A DNA stretch of 64,000 nucleotides from Allobosea sp. 117 (GTDB lineage Bacteria; Pseudomonadota; Alphaproteobacteria; Rhizobiales; Xanthobacteraceae): contig NZ_JNLC01000011.1 of NCBI RefSeq assembly GCF_000702305.1, positions 186,001-250,000 on the forward strand, written 5' to 3'. A program made the position numbers and the translations under genes. Shown one piece after another: positions 44,102 through 53,233 of this stretch; positions within the stretch are counted from its first letter, which is position 1, and every line of letters begins with the position of its first letter. Under the pieces are notes generated by a model, which saw nothing but the letters and a program-made list of their open reading frames with translations, was not told where the DNA came from and ran no database searches.

Positions 44102-44149
44102 TGCCCGTCCTTCGTCAGTACCGACGCCTATCGCGGCGCCGGTCGCGGG

Positions 44150-44743
44150 TCAGCCGCCGAGGCTGCCCTTGGTGGAGGGAATCTCGCCGGCCGCCGCCGG
44201 ATCGATGGCGAGGGCGGCGCGCAGCGCGCGGGCGAGGCCCTTGAAGCAGCTCTCCGCTATATGGTGCGCATTGTCGCCATACAGCGTCTCGACATGCAGT
44301 GTCACGCCGGCATTGATCGCGAAGGCCTGAAAGAACTCGCGCACCAGCTCGGTGTCGAACTCGCCGATCTTCGGCGCCGGGAAGCTGGTGCGGAACACCA
44401 GGAAGGGCCGGCCGGAGATGTCGAGCGCGACGCGGGTGAGCGTCTCGTCCATCGGCAAATCGAGGCTGGCATAGCGGGTGATGCCGCGCATGTCGCCGAG
44501 CGCCTTGCGCACGGCCTGTCCGAGCGCGATGCCGACATCCTCCACCGTGTGGTGGAAGTCGATGTGCAGGTCGCCCTTGGCCTCGACCACGAGGTCGATG
44601 CGCGCGTGCCGGCCGAGCAGGTCGAGCATGTGATCGAAGAAGCCGACGCCGGTCGCGGCCGACACCTTCCCCGTGCCGTCGAGGTCGACGGCGACGCGGA
44701 TGTCGGTCTCCTTGGTGGCGCGGGTGATCTCGGCCTTGCGCAT
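44150..44743 (-). CDS. hisB: Imidazoleglycerol-phosphate dehydratase
   Basis: HisB (monofunctional type) dehydrates IGP to imidazole acetol phosphate. The 197-residue protein has the paired metal-binding repeats: [47 protein letters not shown], then [38 protein letters not shown], with the His/Glu sets ([14 protein letters not shown]) that bind Mn. ATG 44743 has GGGAG upstream. It is first in hisB-DUF2628-hisH-hisA-hisF-hisE and divergent to hslV, a common arrangement in alphaproteobacteria. Confidence 0.97.
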   Translation of the reverse strand: MRKAEITRATKETDIRVAVDLDGTGKVSAATGVGFFDHMLDLLGRHARIDLVVEAKGDLHIDFHHTVEDVGIALGQAVRKALGDMRGITRYASLDLPMDETLTRVALDISGRPFLVFRTSFPAPKIGEFDTELVREFFQAFAINAGVTLHVETLYGDNAHHIAESCFKGLARALRAALAIDPAAAGEIPSTKGSLGG

Positions 44744-44943
44744 GACGGGCTCCCGAAAAGCGCGGGCGTCTTAGCAGCTATGGCGCCCCGGCGCCATATG
44801 CCGCGCTGCGTCAAGCCGCTGGCGGCGCTCGCTTCGCGCCGTCATGAAGGGGCGGCGGCGACGGGCAGGGCGCGTCGGCCGGTATGCCATGGTTGCGCCG
44901 GCGCCCTCAGGGCTTAAGTAAGGCGTCTCGACCGGAGCCCTTC

Positions 44944-45501
44944 ATGACGCCTTCCCAGCATTCGCCCGACACCATCTACGGCACCACCATCGTCTCGGTC
45001 CGCGCCGGCGGACGCGTCGCCATCGGCGGCGACGGGCAGGTCACGCTCGGCAACACGGTGATGAAGTCGAACGCGCGCAAGGTGCGCCGGCTCGGGCGCG
45101 GTGACGTGATCGGCGGCTTCGCCGGCGCCACCGCCGACGCCTTCACCTTGTTCGAGCGGCTGGAGGCCAAGCTCGAGCAATATCCCGGACAGCTCCAGCG
45201 CGCCGCCGTCGAGCTCGCCAAGGACTGGCGCACCGATCGCTATCTGCGCCGGCTGGAAGCGATGATGATCGTCGCCGACGCCAACCTCACGCTGGTGCTC
45301 ACCGGCACCGGCGACGTGCTGGAGCCGGAGAACGGCATCGCCGCCATCGGTTCAGGCGGGGGCTATGCGCTCGCCGCCGCCCGCGCGCTCGCCGACAGCG
45401 GGCAGGACCCCGAGGCGATCGTGCGCCGCAGCCTCGCCATCGCCGCCGACATCTGCATCTATACCAACCAGAACGTGGTGGTGGAGACGATCGGCGGATG
45501 A
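44944..45501 (+). CDS. hslV: ATP-dependent protease subunit HslV (ClpQ)
   Basis: HslV is the proteolytic chamber of HslUV. The 185-residue protein has [59 protein letters not shown] and [18 protein letters not shown]. The catalytic threonine should be Thr14, exposed by removing a 13-residue lead ending in YG; this lead is longer than the single Met of enteric HslV but usual in alphaproteobacteria. ATG 44944 has GGAG about seven bases upstream. The stop overlaps the next gene by four bases. Confidence 0.96.
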   Translation: MTPSQHSPDTIYGTTIVSVRAGGRVAIGGDGQVTLGNTVMKSNARKVRRLGRGDVIGGFAGATADAFTLFERLEAKLEQYPGQLQRAAVELAKDWRTDRYLRRLEAMMIVADANLTLVLTGTGDVLEPENGIAAIGSGGGYALAAARALADSGQDPEAIVRRSLAIAADICIYTNQNVVVETIGG

Positions 45502-46565
45502 TCTCCGAACGCACCGTGCTGGCAGCGGTCGAGCGCGGCATACTCACTTCCGAGCAGGCCGCGCGGCTGCGCTCGCTGGACGCCGAGCTGGCGCCGGCCG
45601 CCATCGCCGCCGCGCCGCAGGACGACGAGCGGCTGCGCTTCATCTCCGGCTTCGGCGACATCTTCGTCACCCTCGGCCTCGCGCTGTTCCTCGGGGCGCT
45701 CGCCTATTTCGCGCGCGTGCTCGGGGCCGCCGGCATGGCGGGCGTGCTGGTGCTTGCGTCCTGGCTGCTGGCGGAGTTCTTCACCCGCCGCCAGCGCATG
45801 GCGCTGCCGAGCATCGTGCTGCTGGTGGTGTTTTGCGTGTCGGTGTTCGTCGCGCTGGCCAATGCGCTGGCCGGCACCGACGAGCTGGTCGTAGTCAGGA
45901 ACCTCGTATCGGGCGGCGGCCATCCGGTCGCGGTGGCGCTTGCCGGCCTCGTCACGGTAGGCGCGGCAGCCCTGCATTATTGGCGCTTCCGCGTGCCGAT
46001 CACCCCGGCCGCCGGGGCGGCGGCGCTGGTGGCGACCGCGCTCGGCGTCACGGGCGCCCTGGTCCCGGGTGTTCTTTCGGTCGCGTTGAATCCGCTGCTG
46101 GTGGCATGCGGGCTCGCGGTCTTCGCGCTCGCCATGCGCTTCGATCTTTCCGATCCCGCGCGCGAGACGCGGCGCACCGACATCGCCTTCTGGCTGCATC
46201 TGCTGGCCGCGCCGCTGATCGTACATCCGCTGCTGAGCGGCTTCGCCGCCGATGTGCGGAGCGGGGGTACCGGCGCCGCCTGGCCGATCCTCGGCACCTT
46301 CGTCGTGCTCGGCCTGATCGCGGTGCTGATCGACCGGCGGGCGCTGCTGGTCTCCGGCCTCATCTATGCCGGCATCGCCTTCGGCTCGCTGATCCGCGAT
46401 GCGGGACTGTCCGGCACCACGACGCCCCTCACCGTCCTCGCCCTCGGCGCCTTCGTGCTGCTGCTCAGCGCGGCGTGGCATCCGTTGCGCCGGGCCATCC
46501 TCTCCGTTCTGCCGTCCGGGCTCGCCCGCCGGCTCCCACATCCGAGCGTCGCGTCCCCGTCATGA
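45498..46565 (+). CDS. Polytopic membrane protein of unknown function inserted between hslV and hslU
   Basis: 355 residues. An N-terminal cytosolic segment ([26 protein letters not shown]) resembles the helix at the start of DUF2157-type proteins; then about eight to ten hydrophobic segments follow ([94 protein letters not shown]). I cannot name its function. It overlaps hslV (ATGA at 45498) and hslU (ATGA at 46562), so all three should be translated in a coupled way. hslV and hslU are normally adjacent. Confidence 0.85.
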   Translation: MISERTVLAAVERGILTSEQAARLRSLDAELAPAAIAAAPQDDERLRFISGFGDIFVTLGLALFLGALAYFARVLGAAGMAGVLVLASWLLAEFFTRRQRMALPSIVLLVVFCVSVFVALANALAGTDELVVVRNLVSGGGHPVAVALAGLVTVGAAALHYWRFRVPITPAAGAAALVATALGVTGALVPGVLSVALNPLLVACGLAVFALAMRFDLSDPARETRRTDIAFWLHLLAAPLIVHPLLSGFAADVRSGGTGAAWPILGTFVVLGLIAVLIDRRALLVSGLIYAGIAFGSLIRDAGLSGTTTPLTVLALGAFVLLLSAAWHPLRRAILSVLPSGLARRLPHPSVASPS

Positions 46566-47869
46566 CCAATTTCTCCCCCCGCGAGATCGTCTCCGAACTC
46601 GACCGTTTCATCGTCGGCCAGCACAAGGCCAAGCGCGCGGTCGCCATCGCGCTGCGCAACCGCTGGCGCCGCCAGCAGCTCGAGGGCGAGCTGCGCGAGG
46701 AGGTGCTGCCGAAGAACATCCTGATGATCGGCCCGACCGGCGTCGGCAAGACGGAGATCTCCCGCCGCCTCGCCAAGCTGGCCGGCGCGCCCTTCCTCAA
46801 GGTCGAGGCGACCAAGTTCACCGAGGTCGGCTATGTCGGGCGCGACGTCGAGCAGATTGTGCGCGACCTCGTCGAGATCGGCATCGGGCTGGTGCGCGAG
46901 GTGAAGCGCAAGCAGGTCGAGGCCAAGGCGCATCTCGCCGCCGAGGAGCGCGTGCTCGACGCCCTGGTCGGCTCCAATGCCTCGCCCGGCACGCGCGAGA
47001 CCTTCCGCCGCAAGCTGCGCGAGGGCACGCTCGACGAGAAGGAGGTCGAGATCGAGGTCGCCTCCGGCCAGCAGGGCATGCCGATGTTCGAGATCCCCGG
47101 CATGCCGGGCGCGCAGATGGGGGCCATCTCGATCGGCGACATGCTCGGCAAGGCATTCGGCGGGCGCTCCAAGCCGCGCCGCGTCACCGTGAAGGAGGCG
47201 CATCCGCTGCTGCTCTCGGAAGAGGCCGACAAGCTGATCGACCAGGACGCCATCACACAGGAGGCGATCCGCGCGGTGGAGGAGAACGGCATCGTCTTCC
47301 TCGACGAGATCGACAAGATCGCCGGCAGCGACCGCCGCGGCGGTGCCGACGTCTCCCGCGAGGGCGTGCAGCGCGACCTCCTCCCGCTGATCGAGGGCAC
47401 CACGGTCTCGACCAAGCACGGGCCGGTGAAGACCGACCACATCTTGTTCATCGCCTCCGGCGCCTTCCACGTCTCCAAGCCCTCGGACCTCTTGCCCGAG
47501 CTGCAAGGCCGGCTGCCGATCCGCGTCGAGCTGGAGGCGCTGACCCGCGAGGACTTCAAGCGCATTCTCACCGAGACCGAGGCGAGCCTCGTCAAGCAGT
47601 CGGTGGCGCTGATGGGCACCGAGGGGGTGACGCTGGAGATCACCGAGGACGCGGTGGAGGCCATCGCCGACGTCGCGGTGGAGGTGAACGCGACGGTGGA
47701 GAATATCGGCGCGCGCCGGCTGCAGACGGTGATCGAGCGGGTGCTGGACGAGCTGTCCTTCTCCGCGCCCGACCGTTCCGGCGAGACCGTGAAGGTCGAT
47801 GGTGCCTATGTGCGCGACCGCGTCGCCGACCTCGCCAAGAACGCGGATCTGAGCCGGTTCATCCTGTGA
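46562..47869 (+). CDS. hslU: ATP-dependent protease ATPase subunit HslU (ClpY)
   Basis: HslU is the AAA+ unfoldase that feeds HslV. 435 residues. [34 protein letters not shown] at the start, Walker [44 protein letters not shown] (with the pore GYVG loop), a middle I-domain, Walker [12 protein letters not shown], sensor segment [32 protein letters not shown], and the C-terminus NADLSRFIL that docks to HslV. ATG 46562 overlaps the membrane gene. A parS-like palindrome follows the stop. Confidence 0.97.
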   Translation: MTNFSPREIVSELDRFIVGQHKAKRAVAIALRNRWRRQQLEGELREEVLPKNILMIGPTGVGKTEISRRLAKLAGAPFLKVEATKFTEVGYVGRDVEQIVRDLVEIGIGLVREVKRKQVEAKAHLAAEERVLDALVGSNASPGTRETFRRKLREGTLDEKEVEIEVASGQQGMPMFEIPGMPGAQMGAISIGDMLGKAFGGRSKPRRVTVKEAHPLLLSEEADKLIDQDAITQEAIRAVEENGIVFLDEIDKIAGSDRRGGADVSREGVQRDLLPLIEGTTVSTKHGPVKTDHILFIASGAFHVSKPSDLLPELQGRLPIRVELEALTREDFKRILTETEASLVKQSVALMGTEGVTLEITEDAVEAIADVAVEVNATVENIGARRLQTVIERVLDELSFSAPDRSGETVKVDGAYVRDRVADLAKNADLSRFIL

Positions 47870-47883
47870 GCGGGCCGGCACCG

Positions 47884-47899
47884 CGTTTCACGTGAATCC
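47884..47899. promoter_or_regulatory. parS-like palindrome (weaker copy)
   Basis: CGTTTCACGTGAATCC matches 13 of 16 bases of the parS consensus TGTTTCACGTGAAACA, including the complete central TTTCACGTGAA. It lies in the 37-base gap between hslU and the HTH gene. With the copies at 63570 and 63618 it fits an origin-proximal ParB region. Confidence 0.5.
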
Positions 47900-47906
47900 A
47901 TGAGGA

Positions 47907-48272
47907 TCAGCCGGGCCGACTGAGGATCTTCAGCCGGCCAAGCAATTCGGCCACCGCCTCCTGCGGCAGGGTGGCGATCTCGCGGGCGAGCAGATTGGCG
48001 AGCTCGGTCGCCTCCGGCGTCAGTCCGGCGGTGTCGACCACCACCCGCGGGTCCGACACCTCGGCGAGCGCGCGCAGCGCCTCGGCATCGTCCCAGATGA
48101 TGTTGAAATAGGCCATGATGCGCTGGAGCATGATGAAGGTCGGCTGGCCGCGCTTGCCGTGCTCCAACGCCGAGAGATAGGCGGCGGAGACGCCGATCCC
48201 CTCGGCCATTTCCTTCAGTGTCACGCCACGCTCGGCGCGCAGCTCGCGCATGCGGCGGCCGAAGGGGGTCAT
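47907..48272 (-). CDS. XRE-family helix-turn-helix regulator
   Basis: 121 residues. The HTH is in residues 1-60: MRELRAERGVTLKEMAEGIGVSAAYLSALEHGKRGQPTFIMLQRIMAYFNI, a complete Cro/CI pattern. The rest (RALAEVSDPRVVVDTAGLTPEATELANLLAREIATLPQEAVAELLGRL) is helical and probably dimerises. ATG 48272 overlaps the Smr-gene stop by four bases. It is the last of a coupled set mltA-smr-HTH; its targets are unknown, but it is conserved at this site in related bacteria as far as I recall. Confidence 0.88.
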   Translation of the reverse strand: MTPFGRRMRELRAERGVTLKEMAEGIGVSAAYLSALEHGKRGQPTFIMLQRIMAYFNIIWDDAEALRALAEVSDPRVVVDTAGLTPEATELANLLAREIATLPQEAVAELLGRLKILSRPG

Positions 48273-48865
48273 GGCCGGCGCTCCCTCACCCGGCGGATGC
48301 GCACATAGAGCGCGCCTTCCCCGCCATGGCCGCGCGCGGCGGTCTCGAAGCCGACGACCAGCATGCGCATCTCCGGCGCTGCCAGCCATTGCGGCACCAG
48401 GCGGCGCAGCACGCCACGCCCGCCCTCGCCGGCAAGCGTCACGTGGCGCCCCTCGGACGCGTCCGCGCCGTAGGGGTTGCCCTTGCCGGTGATGACCAGC
48501 ACCAGCGCATGGCCCTGCCCCTGCGCGCCGGCGAGGAAGCTGCGCAGCCGCTGATGGGCGACCGCCTGCGTAAGGCCATGCAGGTCGAGCCGCGCATCGA
48601 CGTCCGAGCCGCCGCGCGAGAGGCGGCGGCGCAGCTTTGGTTCGAGCGGCGCCAGCGGGGTCGGCGGCGGAGCGACCGGCCGCACAGGCGTGCGGACCGG
48701 CTTCGAGCGTGGCGCGGACACTTGCGGCGCGGCCGGTTCCGCGTCGGGCGCCGCTGTTTCCACAGGCGGCATGGCGGCCGGCTCCGGCTTCAGCGGCCGG
48801 ATCGACTGCGTGACATGCCGCCAGAGCGCGCGCTCCTCGGCGTCAAGGTTGCGGCGGCGACTCAC
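48269..48865 (-). CDS. Smr (MutS-related) domain protein
   Basis: 198 residues. The first half is Pro/Ala-rich; the Smr domain starts near residue 90 with VDARLDLHGLTQAVAHQRLRSFLAG, followed by VLVITGKGN (the T-G-K-G loop) and LRRLVPQWLAAPEMRMLVVGFETAARGHGGEGALYVRIRR. Smr domains cut DNA or RNA in other proteins; the substrate of this stand-alone type is not known. Its start overlaps the mltA stop by four bases and its stop overlaps the HTH start, so the three are coupled. Confidence 0.9.
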   Translation of the reverse strand: MSRRRNLDAEERALWRHVTQSIRPLKPEPAAMPPVETAAPDAEPAAPQVSAPRSKPVRTPVRPVAPPPTPLAPLEPKLRRRLSRGGSDVDARLDLHGLTQAVAHQRLRSFLAGAQGQGHALVLVITGKGNPYGADASEGRHVTLAGEGGRGVLRRLVPQWLAAPEMRMLVVGFETAARGHGGEGALYVRIRRVRERRP

Positions 48866-50253
48866 GGTGACGTCTCCGCCGTGGCATCGCCCTTCGGCGC
48901 ATCGGCCGGACGAGGGCGCGGCAAGGGCGGCGCCGGGGCGAGCGAGGGATCGAGACGGCGCGGCAGCAGCATGACGAAGCGGCCGGGATGCTGCAGCCGC
49001 CCGGCGATCGATCCGGCCTCCTTGCCGGCCCCGAAGAAGATGTCGGCGCGCGCCGGGCCGATAATCGCCGAGCCGGTGTCCTGTGCGATCATCAGCCGGC
49101 GGAAGGTCGAAAGCTTGTCAGCGGATTCGAGCGGCAGCTCGGCATCGATGAAGAAGGGCGTGCCGTAGACGTGGAGCTGGCGGTCAACGGCGATGGAGCG
49201 CCCGGCGGTCAGCGGCAGGCCTTGCGCGCCCACGGCGCCGTCATCGGCCTTCAGTTCGTGCGCCACGCGGAAGAACACATAGGATTTGTTCTGCCGCATG
49301 AGCTCTTTTCCGGCCTCGGGATTCTCCGCGATATAGGCGCGGATCGCATCCATCGAGATCTTCTCGCGCGGTATGATGTTGCGCTCGACCAGGATACGGC
49401 CGACCGGCGTGTAGTTCTGGCCGTTATGGCCGTCATAGTTCAGGCGCAGCACGCCGCCATCGGGCAGGCGCACGCGCACCGAACCCTGTATATGGGCGAA
49501 GAAGGCATCCGCCGGATCCTTCAGCCAGGCGATCTCCAGCTTGCGGTCGGCGAGCGCGCCGTCCTCGATCTCCGCCCGGTCGTAATAGGGCACCAGCTCG
49601 CGCCCGTCGCGTCGGAAGGCCTCGCCCTTGTTGGAGGGCGGCGCGCCCTTCTTCGGCGCCGTGATCACCAGGTCCGGCGGGCGGCGGTAGAGCGGCGAGG
49701 CATATTCGTCCGTTCGGGTCAGCGAGCCCTCGACCTCGGGCTCGTAATAGCCGGTGAGGAAGCCGTGCGTGCTCTCGGCCGGGGCGATGAGGATGGGGCG
49801 GAACTCCTTCTCGAAGAAGTGCTTGGCCGCCGTTTCGGAGGGGTGGGAGCCGAGCCGTTCCGCGCGCTGGCAGACTTCGCGCAGCGCCCCGAAGACCGGC
49901 CGGCCGGGCCGCACCGGGTCGCCACCCTGAAGGATCGGCCGGCAGCTCTTGCGAAAGGTGGCGAAGGCAACCGCATGGTCGTCCTCCGCCCAACCCGTCA
50001 TCCGGTCGAAGGAGATCGGCTCGATGAAGGCCTGCGGCATGCGGAATACGGGGGCTGGATGCTTCCGCGCATGCTGGCGGGCCTCACGCCTGTGGGCGGA
50101 GCGCTTCGCTCTTTTCTCCGCCTCGGCGCGGTGCGTCGCCGCCTCGGCGCGGGCAGCGCCGGAAAGCGCGCCGGCGAGCGGAAACGCGGGGCCGGTCAGC
50201 ACGATCAGGCCGGCGGTTAGTACGGTGAGGATGGTCAGGGTGGTGGCGCGCAC
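48862..50253 (-). CDS. mltA: Membrane-bound lytic murein transglycosylase A
   Basis: MltA cleaves peptidoglycan glycan chains to 1,6-anhydro products. 463 residues from GTG 50253. A signal sequence (LTILTVLTAGLIVLTGPAFPLAGALSGAARA) is followed by an Arg/Ala/His-rich segment. The catalytic fold has FDRMTGWAEDDHAVAFATFRKSCRPIL, GFLTGYYEPEVEGSLTRTDEYASPLYRRP, IQGSVRVRLPDGGVLRLNYDGHNGQNYTPVGRIL and the 3D segment IAQDTGSAIIGPARADIFFGAG with the catalytic Asp. No lipobox is seen, unlike E. coli MltA. It follows the Tim44-like gene by 12 bases. Confidence 0.94.
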   Translation of the reverse strand: MRATTLTILTVLTAGLIVLTGPAFPLAGALSGAARAEAATHRAEAEKRAKRSAHRREARQHARKHPAPVFRMPQAFIEPISFDRMTGWAEDDHAVAFATFRKSCRPILQGGDPVRPGRPVFGALREVCQRAERLGSHPSETAAKHFFEKEFRPILIAPAESTHGFLTGYYEPEVEGSLTRTDEYASPLYRRPPDLVITAPKKGAPPSNKGEAFRRDGRELVPYYDRAEIEDGALADRKLEIAWLKDPADAFFAHIQGSVRVRLPDGGVLRLNYDGHNGQNYTPVGRILVERNIIPREKISMDAIRAYIAENPEAGKELMRQNKSYVFFRVAHELKADDGAVGAQGLPLTAGRSIAVDRQLHVYGTPFFIDAELPLESADKLSTFRRLMIAQDTGSAIIGPARADIFFGAGKEAGSIAGRLQHPGRFVMLLPRRLDPSLAPAPPLPRPRPADAPKGDATAETSP

Positions 50254-50265
50254 CCCCGCAGTCTC

Positions 50266-50994
50266 TCACGAGGCGGCTTCGGTGGCGACCAGCTTCCAGT
50301 TCGGGTCGCGCGCGCCGAGATCGCGCGAGAAGGTCCACACGTCGGTGACGTCGGCCACCGTCTCGGGATCGCCGTCCACCACCTCGCCGCTGGCGTTGCG
50401 GGTGACCGAGATGAGCTGCGAGACAAAGCGCACGGTGATCTGGGCAGTGCGGCCCTTCACCTGCGCGTCGGCGATGTCGGCCTTGTCGATGGCGACGAAG
50501 CGGGTCTCCATGGTCTCGCCGCGTCCCTCGCGCTCGGTGATGGCGGCGGCGAAGCCGTCATAGACGTCCTTGGCGAGCAGATCCTTCAGCGCGCGCCGGT
50601 CGCCATTGGCGAAGGCGAGCACGATCATCTCATAGGCCGAGCGGGCGCCTTCCAGGAAATGCTTGGCGTCGAAGCCGCGCTCCTGCGCCGCGATGGCGTC
50701 GAGCCCGTTGGCGACCGCCGAGCCGATCTCGGCGACGCCAGCCCAGCGCGGCGGGGGCGGCGTGTCGGCATCGGTTGCATCGGGCGGATTGGCCGGCTCT
50801 GCAACACGGTCAGGAAAATTGACCACCTTGTCGGAACCAGCCTCGGGTCCTGTCGGCGCCTTGGCGGGATCGCGGCGCGAATAGGGATCATAGGGCGGCC
50901 GCTCGCGCCCGGTGCGCTGGCCGAGCACGCTGCGCAGCCGCATGAAAATGAACACGGCCAGAACCAGGAAGATGATCGTATAGATATCCAACAC
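50266..50994 (-). CDS. Tim44/TimA-like adaptor protein
   Basis: 242 residues from GTG 50994. One N-terminal membrane helix (LDIYTIIFLVLAVFIFMRLRSVLGQRTGRERPPYDPY) is followed by a disordered linker and a C-terminal Tim44 domain from about residue 105: FDAKHFLEGARSAYEMIVLAFANGDRRALKDLLAKDVYDGFAAAITERE and TAQITVRFVSQLISVTRNASGEVVDGDPE. These are the bacterial relatives of mitochondrial import protein Tim44, proposed to act in membrane protein handling. It faces secB across about 400 bases, a conserved arrangement in alphaproteobacteria that supports a protein-targeting role. mltA follows. Confidence 0.9.
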   Translation of the reverse strand: MLDIYTIIFLVLAVFIFMRLRSVLGQRTGRERPPYDPYSRRDPAKAPTGPEAGSDKVVNFPDRVAEPANPPDATDADTPPPPRWAGVAEIGSAVANGLDAIAAQERGFDAKHFLEGARSAYEMIVLAFANGDRRALKDLLAKDVYDGFAAAITEREGRGETMETRFVAIDKADIADAQVKGRTAQITVRFVSQLISVTRNASGEVVDGDPETVADVTDVWTFSRDLGARDPNWKLVATEAAS

Positions 50995-51397
50995 GTCGCT
51001 CTGCCGCGCTTGCCTCGGGAACGGCGAGGCTGCCGTTCCGCCGTTGACACCACTCGTAAATCGGCTCCGCACGACCGTCGCACCGTGCGGTTCCCTCATC
51101 TCTATGTACGCCCTCGCACCGATTTCGCTACCCCCGCATTGCCGCAGCGTCAGCATTTGGCAGCAGGTGCGGAGCGGCATTGGCGCGCTGCGGCGAGAGT
51201 AGAGCCCTTTGCGCCCTTGCGGAACTCGCCTTTTGCAGGCCGGCCGCCGGGCTGCGGCGGGCAACGGAACCCGGCCGCGCCTTGTGGCCGGTGGACAGGC
51301 GTGTTAGCGACACGCGCCTTTAATCAAGGTCTATGGCCTGGCCGCCGCAGGACCTTTGACGAACACCGCCGCCAGCCGGTGGAATATGGAGAACGCC
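50995..51397. other. Divergent interval between the Tim44-like gene and secB
   Basis: No gene with typical coding pattern in 403 bases. It must contain both promoters. A perfect TTGACA is at 51044-51049 on the plus strand, but no matching -10 follows at 16-18 bases, so I do not call a promoter. Confidence 0.5.
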
Positions 51398-51874
51398 ATG
51401 ACCGACACTGGCACCGCCGCCAACGCCCAGGGAACGCCGACCCTGCACGTCGCGGCGCAGTACATCAAGGACCTGTCCTTCGAGAACCCGGGCGCGCCCG
51501 CCTCGCTGGTGCCCTCGGGCCAGCCGAAGATCGGCATCCAGATCAACGTCAACGCCAAGCCGCTCCGCGAGGGCGAGTTCGAGGTCGAACTCAAGATCGA
51601 CGCCAAGGCCGAGGTGCAGGACAAGCTGCTGTTCGCCGTCGAGCTCAGCTATGGCGGCGTGTTCCGCGTGCAGAACGTGGCGCAGGAAACTGTCCATGCC
51701 TTCGTGATGATCGAGTGCCCGCGCATGCTTTTCCCGTTTGCGCGTCAGATCGTCGCTGACACGGTGCGCAATGGCGGCTTCCCGCCGCTGATGATCGACC
51801 CGGTCGATTTCGTGACGCTGTACCGCCAGCGCATGGCGCAGACCGCGCCGAAGGGTCCGGTCCTCGCGTCCTGA
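51398..51874 (+). CDS. secB: Protein-export chaperone SecB
   Basis: SecB keeps precursors unfolded and delivers them to SecA. The 158-residue protein has [62 protein letters not shown], and [40 protein letters not shown], the complete family pattern. ATG 51398 has GGAG eight bases upstream, better than ATG 51356 or 51386. It is divergent from the Tim44-like gene and convergent with dnaQ. Confidence 0.97.
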   Translation: MTDTGTAANAQGTPTLHVAAQYIKDLSFENPGAPASLVPSGQPKIGIQINVNAKPLREGEFEVELKIDAKAEVQDKLLFAVELSYGGVFRVQNVAQETVHAFVMIECPRMLFPFARQIVADTVRNGGFPPLMIDPVDFVTLYRQRMAQTAPKGPVLAS

Positions 51875-51892
51875 CCGGATTGAGTGCGCGCC

Positions 51893-52609
51893 CTACTCGG
51901 CCGCGGCCGAGGGGGCGGCGTCCAGATAGTCCTTCCAGATCGCATTCTCGCCGAGGGTGAGCAGGAAGGCCGCGTGCGCTTCCATCTCGCCCTCGCTCAG
52001 CCGCGGGGCCAGCGGCACCGGGCGCTTCAGTGAGCCGGAGCCGACGCCGCCCTGCCGGCGGAACCCGCCATCGAGGGTGACGAGGCCGAGCGCCGCCTGT
52101 CGGCCGCCGGCCAGCTCGGCATAGACCTCCGCCAGCAATTCCGAATCGAGCAGCGCGCCATGCTTGGTGCGGCGCGAGCCGTCGATGCCGTAGCGCGCCA
52201 TCAGGTCGTCGAGCCTGTTGGAGGCGCCGGGATGGCGCCGGCGCGCCATGGCGAGCGTATCGACGACGCGGTCGAAGGTGAGGACGGGGCGGCCCGCCCG
52301 CGTCAGCTCGGCATTGAGGAAGCCAATGTCGAACGACGCGTTGTGGATCACCAGCGGCGAATCCGCGATGAAAGCCAGGAAATCGTCGACCACATGCGCG
52401 AAGAGCGGCTTGTCGGCGAGGAACTCAGCCGAGAGCCCGTGCACGTTGAACGCCTCGATGGGCATGTCGCGCTGCGGGTTGATGTAGACGTGGAAGCTCT
52501 GGCCGGTGGGGATGCGGTTCAGCATCTCGACGCAGCCGATCTCCACCAGCCGGTCGCCGCGCAGCGGATCGAGCCCCGTGGTCTCGGTGTCGAGCACGAT
52601 CTCGCGCAT
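51893..52609 (-). CDS. dnaQ: DNA polymerase III epsilon subunit (proofreading exonuclease)
   Basis: DnaQ is the 3'-to-5' proofreading subunit of the replicative polymerase. The 238-residue DEDDh nuclease has REIVLDTETTGLDPLRGDRLVEIGCVEM (D-x-E), FNVHGLSAEFLADKPLF, FLAFIADSPLVIHNASFDIGFLNAEL, and KHGALLDSELLAEVYAELAGGRQ with the catalytic His and last Asp. The C-terminal tail probably binds the alpha subunit. It follows coaE by six bases and ends the ppsR-maf-aroE-coaE-dnaQ operon. Confidence 0.96.
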   Translation of the reverse strand: MREIVLDTETTGLDPLRGDRLVEIGCVEMLNRIPTGQSFHVYINPQRDMPIEAFNVHGLSAEFLADKPLFAHVVDDFLAFIADSPLVIHNASFDIGFLNAELTRAGRPVLTFDRVVDTLAMARRRHPGASNRLDDLMARYGIDGSRRTKHGALLDSELLAEVYAELAGGRQAALGLVTLDGGFRRQGGVGSGSLKRPVPLAPRLSEGEMEAHAAFLLTLGENAIWKDYLDAAPSAAAE

Positions 52610-52615
52610 CGTTCC

Positions 52616-53233
52616 TCAGTTCCCCGTGCTTGCGTTCGCCCGCGCTGTCAGCGCGGCGAGCAGCTCCCCGACCTGCGCGCGGGCGGCCTCAATCCCGCTG
52701 CCGGTGTCGATGATGAAATCAGCGCGCCGGCGCTTTTCCGAATCAGGCATCTGCCGCGTCAGAATCGCCGCGAATTTTTCGTCCGTCATGCCCGGCCGCG
52801 CAAGAACGCGGGCGCGCTGCACAGATTCCGGCGCGGAGACCACGACGACCGCATCGACCCGCTCGCGGGCTCCGGTCTCGAACAGCAGCGGGATGTCGAG
52901 CACGGCGATGGGCGCGCCGTCCCGCGCCGCCCCGACGAGGAAGGCCGCCTCGCGGGCGCGCACCAAGGGATGCACGATGGCCTCCAGCCGCTTCATCGCC
53001 GCGTCGTCCCCGAACACCTGCGTGCCGAGCCTGGCGCGGTCGATGCGGCCCTCGACCGCAACGCCCGGAAAGGCCGCCTCGACAGGGGCGACGCCCTCGG
53101 CCTCGTAGATGGCGTGGACGGCGGCATCGGCGTCGTGCACCGGCACGCCGAACTCGCGGAACAGGGCGGCGGTGGTCGATTTGCCCATGCCGATGGAGCC
53201 GGTCAGCCCGAGGCGGAACGGTCGCACGCCCAT
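52616..53233 (-). CDS. coaE: Dephospho-CoA kinase
   Basis: CoaE adds the 3' phosphate that completes coenzyme A. The 205-residue P-loop kinase has [92 protein letters not shown] and [23 protein letters not shown] 53233 shares one base with the aroE stop (TGATG), so it is coupled to aroE. coaE is paired with dnaQ in many alphaproteobacteria. The first enzyme of the pathway, coaA, is at 40064. Confidence 0.96.
   Translation of the reverse strand: MGVRPFRLGLTGSIGMGKSTTAALFREFGVPVHDADAAVHAIYEAEGVAPVEAAFPGVAVEGRIDRARLGTQVFGDDAAMKRLEAIVHPLVRAREAAFLVGAARDGAPIAVLDIPLLFETGARERVDAVVVVSAPESVQRARVLARPGMTDEKFAAILTRQMPDSEKRRRADFIIDTGSGIEAARAQVGELLAALTARANASTGN

Noticed and set aside
51044-51066. Perfect TTGACA upstream of secB as a promoter
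   Set aside because: No -10-like hexamer occurs 16-18 bases downstream (CCGCAC there) and it lies more than 300 bases before secB.
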